This document shows, piece after piece, positions 44,797 through 53,772 of a DNA stretch of 64,000 bases. The DNA comes from Chitinophaga sancti. GTDB lineage: Bacteria; Bacteroidota; Bacteroidia; Chitinophagales; Chitinophagaceae. The translations under genes and the position numbers were made by a program. Position 1 is the stretch's first letter; each line of letters begins with the position of its first letter. The stretch spans positions 2,692,001 to 2,756,000 of the forward strand of contig NZ_CP139247.1 in NCBI RefSeq assembly GCF_034087045.1, given 5' to 3'. The notes under the pieces were generated by a model. The model did not search any database. It was not told where the DNA came from and worked only from the letters and a program-made list of their open reading frames with translations.

Positions 44797-47064
44797 TTAT
44801 GCTTTCGCGAACTCAGCACGGATTACGTTCAGTGCACCACCTGCTTTGAACCACTCAATCTGTTGTTCATTGTAGGTATGGTTTACTGTGATTTCGTCCT
44901 TGCTACCGTCTTTGTGGTTAGCCACCACAGTCAGCGGTTTGCCGGGAGTGAAAGTAGTGAGACCAAGGATATCGAATGTATCGTCTTCCTGGATCTTATC
45001 GTAATCTTCTTTGTTAGCGAAGGTGAGGCCGAGCATACCTTGTTTTTTCAGGTTTGTTTCGTGGATACGGGCAAAAGATTTCACCACGATCGCGCGAACA
45101 CCCAGGTGACGTGGTTCCATAGCAGCATGTTCGCGGCTGGAGCCTTCACCATAGTTCTCATCACCTACTACAATTGAACCGATACCAGCAGCTTTGTAAG
45201 CACGCTGAGTAGCAGGTACAGCACCGTATTCGCCAGTCAGCTGGTTCTTAACGGTATCAGATTTATCGTTGAATGCGTTGATCGCACCAATCAGCATGTT
45301 GTTAGAAATGTTGTCAAGGTGACCACGGAATTTCAACCACGGACCGGCCATGGAGATATGGTCAGTGGTACATTTACCTTTCGCCTTGATCAGCAGTTTC
45401 AGCCCTTTCAGGTCAGTACCTTCCCATGGTGTGAAAGCAGCCAGCAGTTGCAGGCGATCGCTGGTAGGAGAAACCACTACCTGTACACCGCTACCATCAG
45501 CAGCTGGTGCCTGGTAACCTGGGTCATCTACAGCAAAGCCTTTCACTGGCAGTTCAAAACCGGTAGGTTCATCCAGCTTCACATCCTGGCCATCCTTGTT
45601 TTTCAGGGTGTCAGTCAGTGGGTTGAAGGTCAGCGTACCGGCGATAGCCAGTGCGGTTACGATTTCAGGAGAGGCTACGAAAGCGTGGGTACCTGCCAGA
45701 CCATCATTTCTCTTCGCGAAGTTACGGTTGAAGGAAGTGATGATAGAGTTCTTACGGTTAGGATCATCGATGTGACGTGCCCATTGACCGATACAGGGGC
45801 CGCAGGCATTAGCCAGTACTACACCGCCGATCTGGTTGAAAGTATCCAGCAGGCCATCTCTTTCGATCGTGAAGCGAACCAGTTCAGAGCCGGGGGTGAT
45901 AGTATATTCAGATTTAACGGGCAGATTTTTGTCGATAGCCTGTTTAGCCAGGGACGCTGCACGGGAAATATCTTCGTAAGAAGAGTTGGTACAGGAGCCG
46001 ATGAGGGCTACTTCCAGTTTTTCCGGCCAGTTGTTTTCTTTCACCGCCTGCGCGAATTTAGAAATAGGCCATGCCAGATCCGGTGTGAACGGACCATTTA
46101 CATGTGGTTCAAGTTCGTCAAGGTTGATTTCGATGACCTGATCGTAGTATTTAGAAGGATCTGCGTACACTTCTGCATCCGGGCGAAGGTGATCCCTCAC
46201 ACCGTCAGCCAGGGCAGCAATTTCGCTACGCTCAGTCGCCTGCAGGTAATCAGCGATCTTGCTATCGTAAGCGAATACGGAGCAGGTAGCACCGATCTCA
46301 GCACCCATGTTACAGATAGTACCTTTACCGGTAGCGCTCAGGCTATCAGCACCTTCACCGAAATATTCAACGATACAGCCGGTACCACCTTTTACAGTCA
46401 GTACACCCGCAACTTTCAGGATAATGTCTTTAGGAGAAGTCCATCCGCTCAGTTTACCCGTCAGTTTTACGCCGATCAGTTTGGGCATTTTCAGCTCCCA
46501 TGCCAGACCCGCCATTACGTCAACCGCGTCAGCACCACCTACACCGATAGCGAGCATACCCAGACCTCCAGCGTTTGGTGTGTGGGAGTCCGTACCGATC
46601 ATGAGGCCACCTGGAAAAGCATAGTTTTCCAGCACAACCTGGTGGATAATACCAGCACCTGGTTTCCAGAAGCCAATACCGTATTTATTAGAGATAGAGG
46701 AAAGGAATTCGTAAACTTCCCTGTTGGTGTCATTAGCAGTCGCCAAATCAGCTACTGCACCTGTTTTAGCTTGAATGAGGTGATCACAGTGTACAGTAGA
46801 GGGCACTGCTACCTTAGCACGGCCGCAGGTCATAAACTGTAACAGGGCCATCTGTGCGGTGGCATCCTGCATCGCCACGCGATCGGGTGCAAACTCCACG
46901 TAAGATTTACCTCTCTCATACGCCGATGTGGTCGGCGCATACAAGTGAGCATACAAGATCTTTTCTGATAGCGTGAGCGGACGTCCTAACAGCTTACGGG
47001 TAGCTTCCACCTTACCCGGGAGTGCCGCATACACTTTTTTAATCATTTCGATATCAAACACCAT
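44797..47064 (-). CDS. acn: aconitate hydratase
   Basis: A 755-residue [4Fe-4S] TCA-cycle enzyme of the mitochondrial-like (AcnA-type, short) form that interconverts citrate and isocitrate. [11 protein letters not shown] and [10 protein letters not shown] supply the three cluster cysteines, and [14 protein letters not shown] is the N-terminal substrate motif. The C-terminal swivel domain carries [19 protein letters not shown]. It is transcribed alone, with a clear -7 box and a terminator. Confidence 0.97.
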   Translation of the reverse strand: MVFDIEMIKKVYAALPGKVEATRKLLGRPLTLSEKILYAHLYAPTTSAYERGKSYVEFAPDRVAMQDATAQMALLQFMTCGRAKVAVPSTVHCDHLIQAKTGAVADLATANDTNREVYEFLSSISNKYGIGFWKPGAGIIHQVVLENYAFPGGLMIGTDSHTPNAGGLGMLAIGVGGADAVDVMAGLAWELKMPKLIGVKLTGKLSGWTSPKDIILKVAGVLTVKGGTGCIVEYFGEGADSLSATGKGTICNMGAEIGATCSVFAYDSKIADYLQATERSEIAALADGVRDHLRPDAEVYADPSKYYDQVIEINLDELEPHVNGPFTPDLAWPISKFAQAVKENNWPEKLEVALIGSCTNSSYEDISRAASLAKQAIDKNLPVKSEYTITPGSELVRFTIERDGLLDTFNQIGGVVLANACGPCIGQWARHIDDPNRKNSIITSFNRNFAKRNDGLAGTHAFVASPEIVTALAIAGTLTFNPLTDTLKNKDGQDVKLDEPTGFELPVKGFAVDDPGYQAPAADGSGVQVVVSPTSDRLQLLAAFTPWEGTDLKGLKLLIKAKGKCTTDHISMAGPWLKFRGHLDNISNNMLIGAINAFNDKSDTVKNQLTGEYGAVPATQRAYKAAGIGSIVVGDENYGEGSSREHAAMEPRHLGVRAIVVKSFARIHETNLKKQGMLGLTFANKEDYDKIQEDDTFDILGLTTFTPGKPLTVVANHKDGSKDEITVNHTYNEQQIEWFKAGGALNVIRAEFAKA

Positions 47065-47098
47065 GGAAAAAATATTTAGACCAATTTAAAATGCACCG

Positions 47099-47106
47099 CA
47101 AAATTA
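47099..47106 (-). promoter_or_regulatory. promoter -7 box of aconitase (TAATTTTG)
   Basis: Read on the minus strand the bases are TAATTTTG, an exact TAnnTTTG match, 34 nt upstream of the aconitase ATG. Confidence 0.6.
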
Positions 47107-47273
47107 ACTAATTCCGGCTAGTTTATAAAAGATATGTGTTCGATCGCTACCCCCCTCCATCTCATGCCCTTACGCGCCTGAATCCCTTTAAATTCTTGTT
47201 AAATCACTGCTAACACACTGCAAGTGGCCTTTTACGTGAAAATTTGGCACTTGTTTTTCACATGAGTTTGTGA

Positions 47274-47281
47274 TAAATTTG
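47274..47281 (+). promoter_or_regulatory. promoter -7 box 4 nt before the PspC-like start codon (TAAATTTG)
   Basis: TAAATTTG matches TAnnTTTG, and TTG at 47251, 20 nt upstream, may be the -33 core. Only 4 nt separate the box from ATG 47286, so the mRNA should be leaderless or nearly so. Confidence 0.55.
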
Positions 47282-47285
47282 ATAT

Positions 47286-47507
47286 ATGAATAGATTTAAA
47301 GATTTTGTGGAATGGCAGGCCTTCGGTGTGTGCACCGCGATAGGCAACAGGCTGGGAGTAGCGACTTCCCGCATCCGCTTGTTTTTTATCTATGTGTCTT
47401 TCCTGACGATGGGATCCCCAATCATTGTTTACCTGATTATGGCTTTTTGGGTCAACATGAAGAACTACATTCTCAATGCCAGAAGAAACCCCTTAAGGTA
47501 TTTGTAA
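47286..47507 (+). CDS. PspC-domain small membrane protein
   Basis: A 73-residue protein resembling a minimal PspC domain: an N-terminal amphipathic part with FGVCTAIGNRLGVATSRIRLFFIY (in two parts), where the G-x-A-x-x-x-G turn is characteristic, then a hydrophobic helix (about 33-56: YVSFLTMGSPIIVYLIMAFW). PspC proteins act in envelope-stress responses, but this one stands alone without pspA or pspB. No Shine-Dalgarno sequence is present, in line with a leaderless transcript. Confidence 0.75.
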   Translation: MNRFKDFVEWQAFGVCTAIGNRLGVATSRIRLFFIYVSFLTMGSPIIVYLIMAFWVNMKNYILNARRNPLRYL

Positions 47508-47522
47508 TTGCCACATTCAAAC

Positions 47523-47566
47523 AAAAAAGGCTGACCAACATCGCTATTGATCAGCCCTCATTTTCT
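47523..47566. terminator. bidirectional terminator between convergent small genes
   Basis: GGCTGACCAA / TTGATCAGCC (one mismatch, 8-nt loop) with six A residues to the left and a T-rich tract to the right. It serves the PspC-like gene on the plus strand and the unknown gene on the minus strand. Confidence 0.7.
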
Positions 47567-47967
47567 TAATCAAGGTGGAAATTCGTCATCGCGTGGTAGT
47601 GATTCTGTAACTGGTTTACAGTCAATGCACCCTTTATTTCGCGGTGCTCATCCCTGTAATCCAGCCGGATAGCTTCCCGGCCATCCAGTTCATGAAACAT
47701 GACGGAAAATGGTCCACGAACGTAGATCCTGCGATTGTCAGGGTCTGGCGAGATGTTTTCTTTTGTGAATTGCAGTTTAAGTAACTGTTCTTCGCTGAGC
47801 GGAATAGGGTAAACGTCGGCCAGCTCATACCAGAATTCCTGTTCGCCTGTTTGAACACAAACCTGCTTATCTTCCCGATTGACCTCAAGAACGAGGCCCT
47901 CGTGCTTTTCGCCTTCGTATTCCACTATTACAGTATCGCCTGCTTTTACATCATGTAAGTTGATCAT
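47566..47967 (-). CDS. conserved small protein of unknown function, SH3/KOW-like N-terminus
   Basis: A 133-residue soluble protein. Residues 1-50 (DVKAGDTVIVEYEGEKHEGLV followed by strands) look like a small SH3- or KOW-type barrel. The C-terminal LTVNQLQNHYHAMTNFHLD resembles the HQLQNLYFALTG tail I know from several Bacteroidota hypotheticals, here with altered aromatics. In between it may contain a second small beta domain (YVRGPFSVMFHELDGREAIRL). Function unknown. Confidence 0.65.
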   Translation of the reverse strand: MINLHDVKAGDTVIVEYEGEKHEGLVLEVNREDKQVCVQTGEQEFWYELADVYPIPLSEEQLLKLQFTKENISPDPDNRRIYVRGPFSVMFHELDGREAIRLDYRDEHREIKGALTVNQLQNHYHAMTNFHLD

Positions 47968-48057
47968 TGTGTGGATATTTTTGGGTGTTATTATTTGAAT
48001 TTACGAAAATTACCCAAAAATCGGACCGGTAGCAGTTAAGCCGGTTTTCCTTAAAAG

Positions 48058-48092
48058 GGAAAACGCTTCTGCCACAGGCAAAAGCGTTTTAT
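48058..48092. terminator. terminator downstream of kdsA
   Basis: AAAACGCTTCTGCC / GGCAAAAGCGTTTT (one mismatch, short ACA loop) lies 3 nt beyond the kdsA stop, with T residues on the minus strand. Confidence 0.75.
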
Positions 48093-48094
48093 TA

Positions 48095-48916
48095 TTATCT
48101 TACTACTTCCCTGATCCTTACCAGATCTTCCAGCAGTTTTTCCAGCAGATCCAGATGCAGCATATTTGCTCCATCAGATTTTGCACAGGAAGGATCCGGA
48201 TGTGTTTCGATGAACAAACCATCTGCAGCGGTTGCAATCGCAGCTTTCGCAATAGTGCCGATCAGCTTTGGATTACCACCTGTCACACCGCTTGTCTGGT
48301 TAGGTTGTTGTAATGAGTGAGTGCAATCCATGATCACAGGTACACCCTGTTCCTTCATAATAGGAATGTTTCTGTAATCTACAACCAGGTCCTGGTAACC
48401 AAAGGTGGTACCACGCTCTGTCAGCATGATCTTTTCATTACCCGCCTGTCTTACTTTTTCTACAGCAAACTTCATTGCTTCCCCACTTACAAACTGGCCT
48501 TTCTTTACATTCACCACTTTGCCTGTTTCGGCAGCAGCGATCAGGATATCTGTCTGACGGCACAGGAATGCAGGGATCTGCAATACATCTGCATAAGCAG
48601 CAGCCATTGCAGCTTCGGCAGCAGAGTGAATATCGGTAGTAACCGGCAGGTTGAAAGTCTTGCCTACTTTCTGCAACAGGTCCAGTCCTTCCACATCACC
48701 AATACCACTAAATGAACTGATACTGGTACGGTTTGCCTTACGGTAAGAGGCTTTAAAAATATATGGTATCTGTAAACGCTCACAAATGCGGGATACTTTT
48801 TCAGCTACGTGCATCAGCAGCGCCTCGTCTTCCACCACACATGGGCCGGCTATCAGGAAAAAATTCTCTGGATTATATCTTTCGTTAAAAAGAGCTTTCA
48901 AATGTGAAACAGACAT
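48095..48916 (-). CDS. kdsA: 3-deoxy-8-phosphooctulonate synthase (KDO-8-P synthase)
   Basis: A 273-residue enzyme condensing phosphoenolpyruvate with arabinose-5-phosphate, which shows the cell makes KDO-containing lipopolysaccharide. FLIAGPCVVED has Cys26 where metal-independent enzymes such as E. coli KdsA have Asn, so this is the metal-dependent class. FKASYRKANRTS, LTERGTTFGYQDLVVDYR and DCTHSLQQPN are further active-site blocks. It has its own promoter box at 48937. Confidence 0.96.
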   Translation of the reverse strand: MSVSHLKALFNERYNPENFFLIAGPCVVEDEALLMHVAEKVSRICERLQIPYIFKASYRKANRTSISSFSGIGDVEGLDLLQKVGKTFNLPVTTDIHSAAEAAMAAAYADVLQIPAFLCRQTDILIAAAETGKVVNVKKGQFVSGEAMKFAVEKVRQAGNEKIMLTERGTTFGYQDLVVDYRNIPIMKEQGVPVIMDCTHSLQQPNQTSGVTGGNPKLIGTIAKAAIATAADGLFIETHPDPSCAKSDGANMLHLDLLEKLLEDLVRIREVVR

Positions 48917-48936
48917 GATTTTTTGATTTGAGAATG

Positions 48937-48944
48937 CAAAGGTA
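48937..48944 (-). promoter_or_regulatory. promoter -7 box of kdsA (TACCTTTG)
   Basis: Read on the minus strand: TACCTTTG, an exact TAnnTTTG match, 20 nt upstream of the kdsA ATG. Confidence 0.6.
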
Positions 48945-49151
48945 GGTTATTCTCAGGGATTACTCTGATAAGGAGGAAGGAGCGCATTGTCATGAATTTG
49001 TAATCCACTTATTGAAAAAGCTTACTGGGCCTGTCTATGCTTTTAGCTACCTTCACAGATTGTTACCGCATTGTCATGCGATTTATGAAGATGATCATAA
49101 TATTTGCGGAACCCAGTAATATTACGTTCTGAAAATTAATCACGAGTTAGC

Positions 49152-50105
49152 ATGAAGAAAGACAAAATCCTGGTAATTGGTGCCTGTGGTCAGATCGGTG
49201 TTGAATTGACACTGGCGCTCAGGAAAATGTATGGCGACGCAAATGTTATTGCCTCTGACCTTCGGGAAGAACATGAATTACTAAAAGGTTCCGGGCCTTA
49301 TGTCTCTCTGGATGTGATGAACAAGGAAATGCTGCATGTGCTGGTGATCCGTCACAACATTACCCAGATCTACCTGCTGGCGGCGATCCTCTCTGCTACC
49401 GGCGAAAAGAACCCGCTGCTGGCATGGCATATAAACATGGCCAGCCTGTTGAATGTACTGGACATTGCAAAAGAAGAAGGTATTGATAAGGTGTACTGGC
49501 CTAGTTCCATCGCCGTATTCGGACCAGATTCTCCAAAGGAAGATACACCACAACATACCATTATCGAGCCTACTACCATTTATGGTATCAGTAAGTTTGC
49601 CGGTGAACGCTGGTGTGAATATTACAATCACCGTTATGGCGTAGACGTACGCAGCCTGCGTTATCCAGGCCTGATCAGTTACAAGTCTGCACCGGGTGGT
49701 GGTACTACTGATTATGCAATTGAGATCTTCCACGAAGCGCTGGAAGAAAAGAAATATACCTGTTTCCTGTCAGAAGGCACTTACCTGCCTATGATGTATA
49801 TGCCGGATGCGATCCGCGCTACGATTGAACTGATGGAGGCTGACAAGAACAAGATCAAGGTTCGTTCTTCCTACAATTTAGGTGCGATGAGCTTTTCTCC
49901 GAAAGAAATCGCTGCTGAAATAAAGAAACACATTCCCGAGTTTACCATTAACTACGCACCTGACTACAGGCAGGCAATTGCCGATGGATGGCCACAGAGT
50001 ATTGATGATGAAAATGCGAGAAATGACTGGGGCTGGAAGCCGGAGTATTGCATGGAAAAGATGACGACAGATATGCTGAAGAACCTGAAAGAAACGGTTC
50101 GGTAG
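49152..50105 (+). CDS. tdh: L-threonine 3-dehydrogenase, extended-SDR type
   Basis: A 317-residue NAD-dependent epimerase-fold enzyme. IGACGQIG (about 9-16) binds NAD, and the catalytic pair is Tyr144 and Lys148 (YGISK). The substrate blocks PGGGTTDYAIEIFHEAL and YLPMMYMPDAIRATIEL match the SDR-type threonine dehydrogenases of Flavobacterium and animals rather than a sugar epimerase or the zinc-type Tdh of E. coli. It produces 2-amino-3-ketobutyrate; a kbl gene for the next step is not in this window. Two terminators follow. Confidence 0.9.
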   Translation: MKKDKILVIGACGQIGVELTLALRKMYGDANVIASDLREEHELLKGSGPYVSLDVMNKEMLHVLVIRHNITQIYLLAAILSATGEKNPLLAWHINMASLLNVLDIAKEEGIDKVYWPSSIAVFGPDSPKEDTPQHTIIEPTTIYGISKFAGERWCEYYNHRYGVDVRSLRYPGLISYKSAPGGGTTDYAIEIFHEALEEKKYTCFLSEGTYLPMMYMPDAIRATIELMEADKNKIKVRSSYNLGAMSFSPKEIAAEIKKHIPEFTINYAPDYRQAIADGWPQSIDDENARNDWGWKPEYCMEKMTTDMLKNLKETVR

Positions 50106-50148
50106 TAAGAGATTTCGCTGGCAAGCATCTACACCAGAATAATCCAGA

Positions 50149-50176
50149 AAAGTCCTGCCTTATGGCGGGATTTTCT
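50149..50176 (+). terminator. first tandem terminator after tdh
   Basis: A stem TCCTGCC / GGCGGGA with a TTAT loop and following TTTTCT lies about 45 nt after the tdh stop. Confidence 0.65.
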
Positions 50177-50180
50177 ATTA

Positions 50181-50219
50181 AAAAAAGCCCCGGTTCCAAA
50201 AGGAGCCGGGGCTTTTTTT
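50181..50219. terminator. bidirectional terminator between tdh and cysN
   Basis: GCCCCGGTTCC / GGAGCCGGGGC (one wobble, AAAA loop) flanked by six A on the left and seven T on the right. It ends tdh from one side and the minus-strand cys operon from the other, 8 nt past the cysN stop. Confidence 0.93.
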
Positions 50220-50227
50220 AAATAAAA

Positions 50228-51475
50228 TTATGCTACGAACCCAACTGCAACAGTCGAGTTACTAAACTCATCGATGAGTATGAACGCCCCGTTTGCAGGA
50301 TTTACGCTATATGCATCTGCAAAGATCGGCGCAGCGGTCCTGATTGCAATCTTACCAATATCATTCAATCCCATGTCTTTCTTATCGGCAACCAGTTGAT
50401 TACTCGTTACATCTACCACTTCGAGCAATTGCTGCACCTTTGCTTTCACACGGTTAATACCATGTTGCAGCAGGTAAGTTTTACCCGGTACCAGTTTTTG
50501 CTGATCCATCCAGCAAATGTTTGCAGTAATATCTTTGAGCAGGGCAGGGGCGTTGTCTACCTTTGCGAGCATGCTGCCACGGCTGGTATCGATTTCAGTT
50601 TCGAGTGTGATCACCACGCTCTCACGAGCCTGAGCTATGTCCAGTTGTTTTTCGAACTGTTCGATCGTCTTGATCCTGCTGGTCTGCTGAGAAGGCAGGG
50701 AAATGATTTCATCACCTACATTGAAATGACCACTTGTTACCTTACCGGCAAAGCCACGGAAGTCGTGGAAAGCCTCAGTTCTTGGGCGGATCACTGACTG
50801 TACAGCAAAGCGCGCCGGGTGGGTGCTGTCTGCATGGTCGAAGGAGATCAGTTCCAGGTAATCCAGCAGAGATTCATCCTTGTACCAGCTGATCTTTTCA
50901 GATTTACCGGCTACGTTCTCGCCATACAGGCTGGAAATAGGAATGAACTTGATAGAAGGAGCTTTGTAATCTGCCTGGTCTACAAGTGCCTGGAAATCTT
51001 CAACGATCTGATTGAAACGGGCTTCGCTATATTCAACCAGGTCCATTTTATTCACACATACTACCAGGTAAGGAATGCGCAGCAGGCTGGCAATAAAGAA
51101 GTGCCTGTAAGTCTGCTCCACGATACCTTTACGGGCATCGATCAGGATCAGTGATACCTGAGCGTTGCTTGCACCGGTTACCATGTTCCTGGTATATTCC
51201 ACGTGACCAGGCGTATCAGCAATGATATATTTACGGTTAGGCGTAGAGAAGTAGATATGAGCCACATCGATGGTAATACCTTGTTCTCTTTCAGCTACCA
51301 GACCATCAGTGAGCAGGGACAGGTCAGTAAAGTCCAGTCCTTTGCGTTTGCTGGCTGCGTGCAACGCCTCCATTTTATCCTGTGGGATAGAGTTTGTATC
51401 ATACAGCAGTCTACCTATCAAAGTGCTTTTACCGTCATCCACACTGCCGGATGTAGTTATACGTAAAACCTCCAT
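50228..51475 (-). CDS. cysN: sulfate adenylyltransferase subunit 1 (GTPase)
   Basis: A 415-residue EF-Tu-like GTPase that drives ATP sulfurylase. G motifs are GSVDDGKSTLIGRLL (P-loop), DTPGHVEYTRNM and NKMDL. The C-terminal beta-barrel domains follow. There is no fused CysC kinase domain, so APS is the end product of this step. Last gene of cysH-cysD-cysN, 33 nt after cysD. Confidence 0.95.
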   Translation of the reverse strand: MEVLRITTSGSVDDGKSTLIGRLLYDTNSIPQDKMEALHAASKRKGLDFTDLSLLTDGLVAEREQGITIDVAHIYFSTPNRKYIIADTPGHVEYTRNMVTGASNAQVSLILIDARKGIVEQTYRHFFIASLLRIPYLVVCVNKMDLVEYSEARFNQIVEDFQALVDQADYKAPSIKFIPISSLYGENVAGKSEKISWYKDESLLDYLELISFDHADSTHPARFAVQSVIRPRTEAFHDFRGFAGKVTSGHFNVGDEIISLPSQQTSRIKTIEQFEKQLDIAQARESVVITLETEIDTSRGSMLAKVDNAPALLKDITANICWMDQQKLVPGKTYLLQHGINRVKAKVQQLLEVVDVTSNQLVADKKDMGLNDIGKIAIRTAAPIFADAYSVNPANGAFILIDEFSNSTVAVGFVA

Positions 51476-51508
51476 TTATTGAAATTTCAGAATGTTAAGA
51501 GTAATTGT

Positions 51509-52417
51509 TTAGAAATAACCTGCCTGTTTACGTTTTTCCATAGCGGCTTCCGAGCGTTTATCATCGATACGGGCGCCTCTTTCAGAGATCTTGGCTTCCA
51601 GTATTTCAGAGATGATATCTTCCAGTTTGTCAGCTTCGGAAATCACAGCAGCGGTACAGGTCATATCGCCTACGGTACGGAAACGTACTTTCTGGCGGAA
51701 CGGCACTTCTTCATCTGTGGTATTCAGGAATGGAGATGCTGGCCAATACATGCCATCTCTTTCTATGATATCTCTTTCGTGAGAGAAGTAGATAGAAGGG
51801 ATTTCCAGCTTTTCTCTGCGTATATAGTTCCATACGTCCAGCTCTGTCCAGTTGGAGATAGGGAATACACGTACATTTTCGCCGATATTGATTTTACCAT
51901 TCAGCATGTCGAACAGTTCGGGACGTTGCATTTTAGCGTTCCATTGACCGAATTCATCTCTTACAGAGAAGATCCTTTCCTTGGCACGGGCTTTTTCCTC
52001 ATCACGGCGGGCGCCACCTATACAAGCATCATACTTCATCTCTTCGATGGCATCCAGCAGGGTTACCGTTTGCAGTGCATTCCGGCTTGCATATTTTCCG
52101 GTTTCTTCCTGTACTTTTCCCTGGTTGATACTATCCTGCACATTTCTTACAACCAGGTCCAGGCCTAAGCTTTCAACAAGCCAGTCACGGAATTGGATGG
52201 TTTCAGGGAAGTTATGCCCTGTATCGATATGCAATAAAGGAAAAGGACACTTACCGGGGTAAAAAGCCTTTTGAGCCAGTCTTACGATAGTGATAGAATC
52301 TTTTCCACCTGAGAAAAGGATGGCTGGCTTTTCAAACTGAGCAGCCGTTTCACGTAAAATATAGATGGCCTCATCTTCCAATGCCTGCGGAAACTCCCAC
52401 TGTATTTTATTACTCAT
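51509..52417 (-). CDS. cysD: sulfate adenylyltransferase subunit 2
   Basis: A 302-residue PP-loop ATPase that adenylates sulfate to APS. AILFSGGKDSITIVRLA (about 33-49) is the pyrophosphate-binding loop, and GGARRDEEKARAKERIFS plus NWTELDVWNYI are CysD signatures. It works as a complex with CysN. It starts 69 nt after cysH in the same direction. Confidence 0.96.
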   Translation of the reverse strand: MSNKIQWEFPQALEDEAIYILRETAAQFEKPAILFSGGKDSITIVRLAQKAFYPGKCPFPLLHIDTGHNFPETIQFRDWLVESLGLDLVVRNVQDSINQGKVQEETGKYASRNALQTVTLLDAIEEMKYDACIGGARRDEEKARAKERIFSVRDEFGQWNAKMQRPELFDMLNGKINIGENVRVFPISNWTELDVWNYIRREKLEIPSIYFSHERDIIERDGMYWPASPFLNTTDEEVPFRQKVRFRTVGDMTCTAAVISEADKLEDIISEILEAKISERGARIDDKRSEAAMEKRKQAGYF

Positions 52418-52486
52418 ATATCTTGGTTTAACTGCGCATCCCGCAAATGGGACCTTAAATTTTAACTGAAAAATACACGTAATCCT

Positions 52487-53170
52487 TTATCCGTGCAAGC
52501 CACATTCTTTTTTGGAGAGTTCCCACCACCAGCGACCGGCGCGAGGATGTTCTCCTGGTTCAATGGCCCTGGTACAAGGTGCACAGCCAATGCTGATAAA
52601 ACCATTGTCGTGGAGCTTATTATAAGGTACGTTGTTCGTTTTCAGGTAATCCAGCATCTGGTCAAATGACCAGTTGATCAGTGGCTGGTATTTATAAAGC
52701 TGTCGGCTTTCGTCCCATTCAATGTCGTGGAGAGACTGACGGTTTTCCGATTGCTCGGCCCGCAGACCTGTGATCCAGACTTTCACCCCTTGCAGTGCCC
52801 TGTTCAGCGGCACTACTTTGCGGATGTTACAGCATTCCTTGCGGTTTTCCACCGACTCGTAAAAGCTGTTGGGACCTTTTTCCCTGAGCAGCGATTCGAC
52901 ACTTGAGGTTTCAGGGAAGTAAACTTCAAAGTTTTGTTTGTAGCGGGCGCGGGTCAGATCCATAAGATCGTAGGTCTCCTGGAAGAGACGTCCCGTATCC
53001 AAAGTAAAAACCCTTACAGGGATCTTGTGGCGCCAGATCATGTCGGCAATGACCTGATCTTCTTGTCCGAAGGAGGTGGAAAATGCCACGGCTCCAGGAA
53101 ACGCTGCTGCCAGCCAGGCCATTGCTGCTGGTGCATCAAGGCCTTCGATTGCTTGTCTGATGTCTTTCAT
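52487..53170 (-). CDS. cysH: assimilatory adenylylsulfate (APS) reductase
   Basis: A 227-residue PAPS/APS reductase-family enzyme making sulfite. Beside the C-terminal catalytic KKECGLHG (Cys223) it carries two cysteine pairs, Cys113-Cys114 (KECCNIRK) and Cys196-Cys199 (GCAPCTRA). These hold a [4Fe-4S] cluster in APS-specific reductases and are absent from E. coli-type PAPS reductase. This agrees with the lack of a cysC gene. First gene of the cys operon, with a -7 box and possible Rrf2 site upstream. Confidence 0.95.
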   Translation of the reverse strand: MKDIRQAIEGLDAPAAMAWLAAAFPGAVAFSTSFGQEDQVIADMIWRHKIPVRVFTLDTGRLFQETYDLMDLTRARYKQNFEVYFPETSSVESLLREKGPNSFYESVENRKECCNIRKVVPLNRALQGVKVWITGLRAEQSENRQSLHDIEWDESRQLYKYQPLINWSFDQMLDYLKTNNVPYNKLHDNGFISIGCAPCTRAIEPGEHPRAGRWWWELSKKECGLHG

Positions 53171-53209
53171 CTTAATAAAAAAAACTTCCTTAGCTTCTTA
53201 CTGATTTAA

Positions 53210-53217
53210 CAAAATTA
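53210..53217 (-). promoter_or_regulatory. promoter -7 box of the cys operon (TAATTTTG)
   Basis: Read on the minus strand: TAATTTTG, an exact TAnnTTTG match, 39 nt upstream of the cysH ATG. Confidence 0.6.
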
Positions 53218-53240
53218 CATAAACTCTATAAAAAAGATAG

Positions 53241-53258
53241 ACTTTATTTTAATAAACT
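53241..53258. promoter_or_regulatory. near-palindrome over the cys promoter, possible Rrf2 operator
   Basis: ACTTTATTTTAATAAACT is palindromic except for one mismatched base pair. It lies 23 nt upstream of the -7 box, covering the expected -33 region, between cysH and the Rrf2 gene. Confidence 0.4.
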
Positions 53259-53263
53259 ATACT

Positions 53264-53299
53264 TAAAAAAGAATCCCGCTACGTAATGTAGCGGGATTC
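53264..53299. terminator. terminator between rrf2 and cysH
   Basis: GAATCCCGCTAC / GTAGCGGGATTC (12 bp, GTAAT loop) with six A on the left side, that is T on the minus strand. It ends the transcript coming from the Rrf2 gene. Confidence 0.92.
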
Positions 53300-53316
53300 A
53301 ATTGATAATCAGTTAA

Positions 53317-53742
53317 TTAGAGGGTAACCTGTCTGGTTAGGATATCTTTTAAAGTCTTGTTTTCCAGAATTTTCAGGGAAGCATCCCGCACTTTACTCAT
53401 CACCTCATTGAGCCCGCAAACCGCCTCATCTTTACAATTTTCACAACGTTCATAGTAGTTCAGGCTCACACATGGCAGCAGGGCAATGGCCCCGTCCAGC
53501 AGGCGGATGATTTTAGCCAGGGCTATCTCCTTTGGCGGCTTCATCAGATAATAGCCGCCGCCTTTACCCTTTTTACTTCCCAGAATACCAGCGTTTTTCA
53601 ACTCCAGCAAAATGTTTTCCAGGAACTTAATGGATATATTTTTTTCCTGCGCAATTTCAGATATCAGGATGGGTCCTTTATCTTGATTCTCTGCCAGGTG
53701 AATAAGTGCATGAAAAGCGTATTGTGTTTTTTTCGATAGCAT
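53317..53742 (-). CDS. Rrf2-family transcriptional regulator
   Basis: A 141-residue winged-helix regulator. The N-terminal MLSKKTQYAFHALIHLA and the HTH (ISIKFLENILLELKNAGILGSKKGKGGGYYL, read in parts) are typical of Rrf2. Four cysteines follow (Cys91, 100, 103 and 109), compatible with an Fe-S cluster as in IscR or NsrR. It is 30 nt downstream of dapB and directly upstream of the cys operon, so regulation of sulfur assimilation (as by CymR) is a fair inference. Confidence 0.88.
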   Translation of the reverse strand: MLSKKTQYAFHALIHLAENQDKGPILISEIAQEKNISIKFLENILLELKNAGILGSKKGKGGGYYLMKPPKEIALAKIIRLLDGAIALLPCVSLNYYERCENCKDEAVCGLNEVMSKVRDASLKILENKTLKDILTRQVTL

Positions 53743-53772
53743 ACTTATGCAAAGATAACCTCTTTTTAAATA

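Noticed and set aside
45319..46842. 507-aa open frame on the plus strand
   Set aside because: It is fully antisense to aconitase, has a composition typical of a complementary-strand shadow (rich in Cys, His and Phe) and has no promoter box.
49152..50105. Sugar-nucleotide epimerase
   Set aside because: The GGTTDYAIEIFHEAL and YLPMMYMPDAIRAT blocks fit SDR-type threonine dehydrogenase better.
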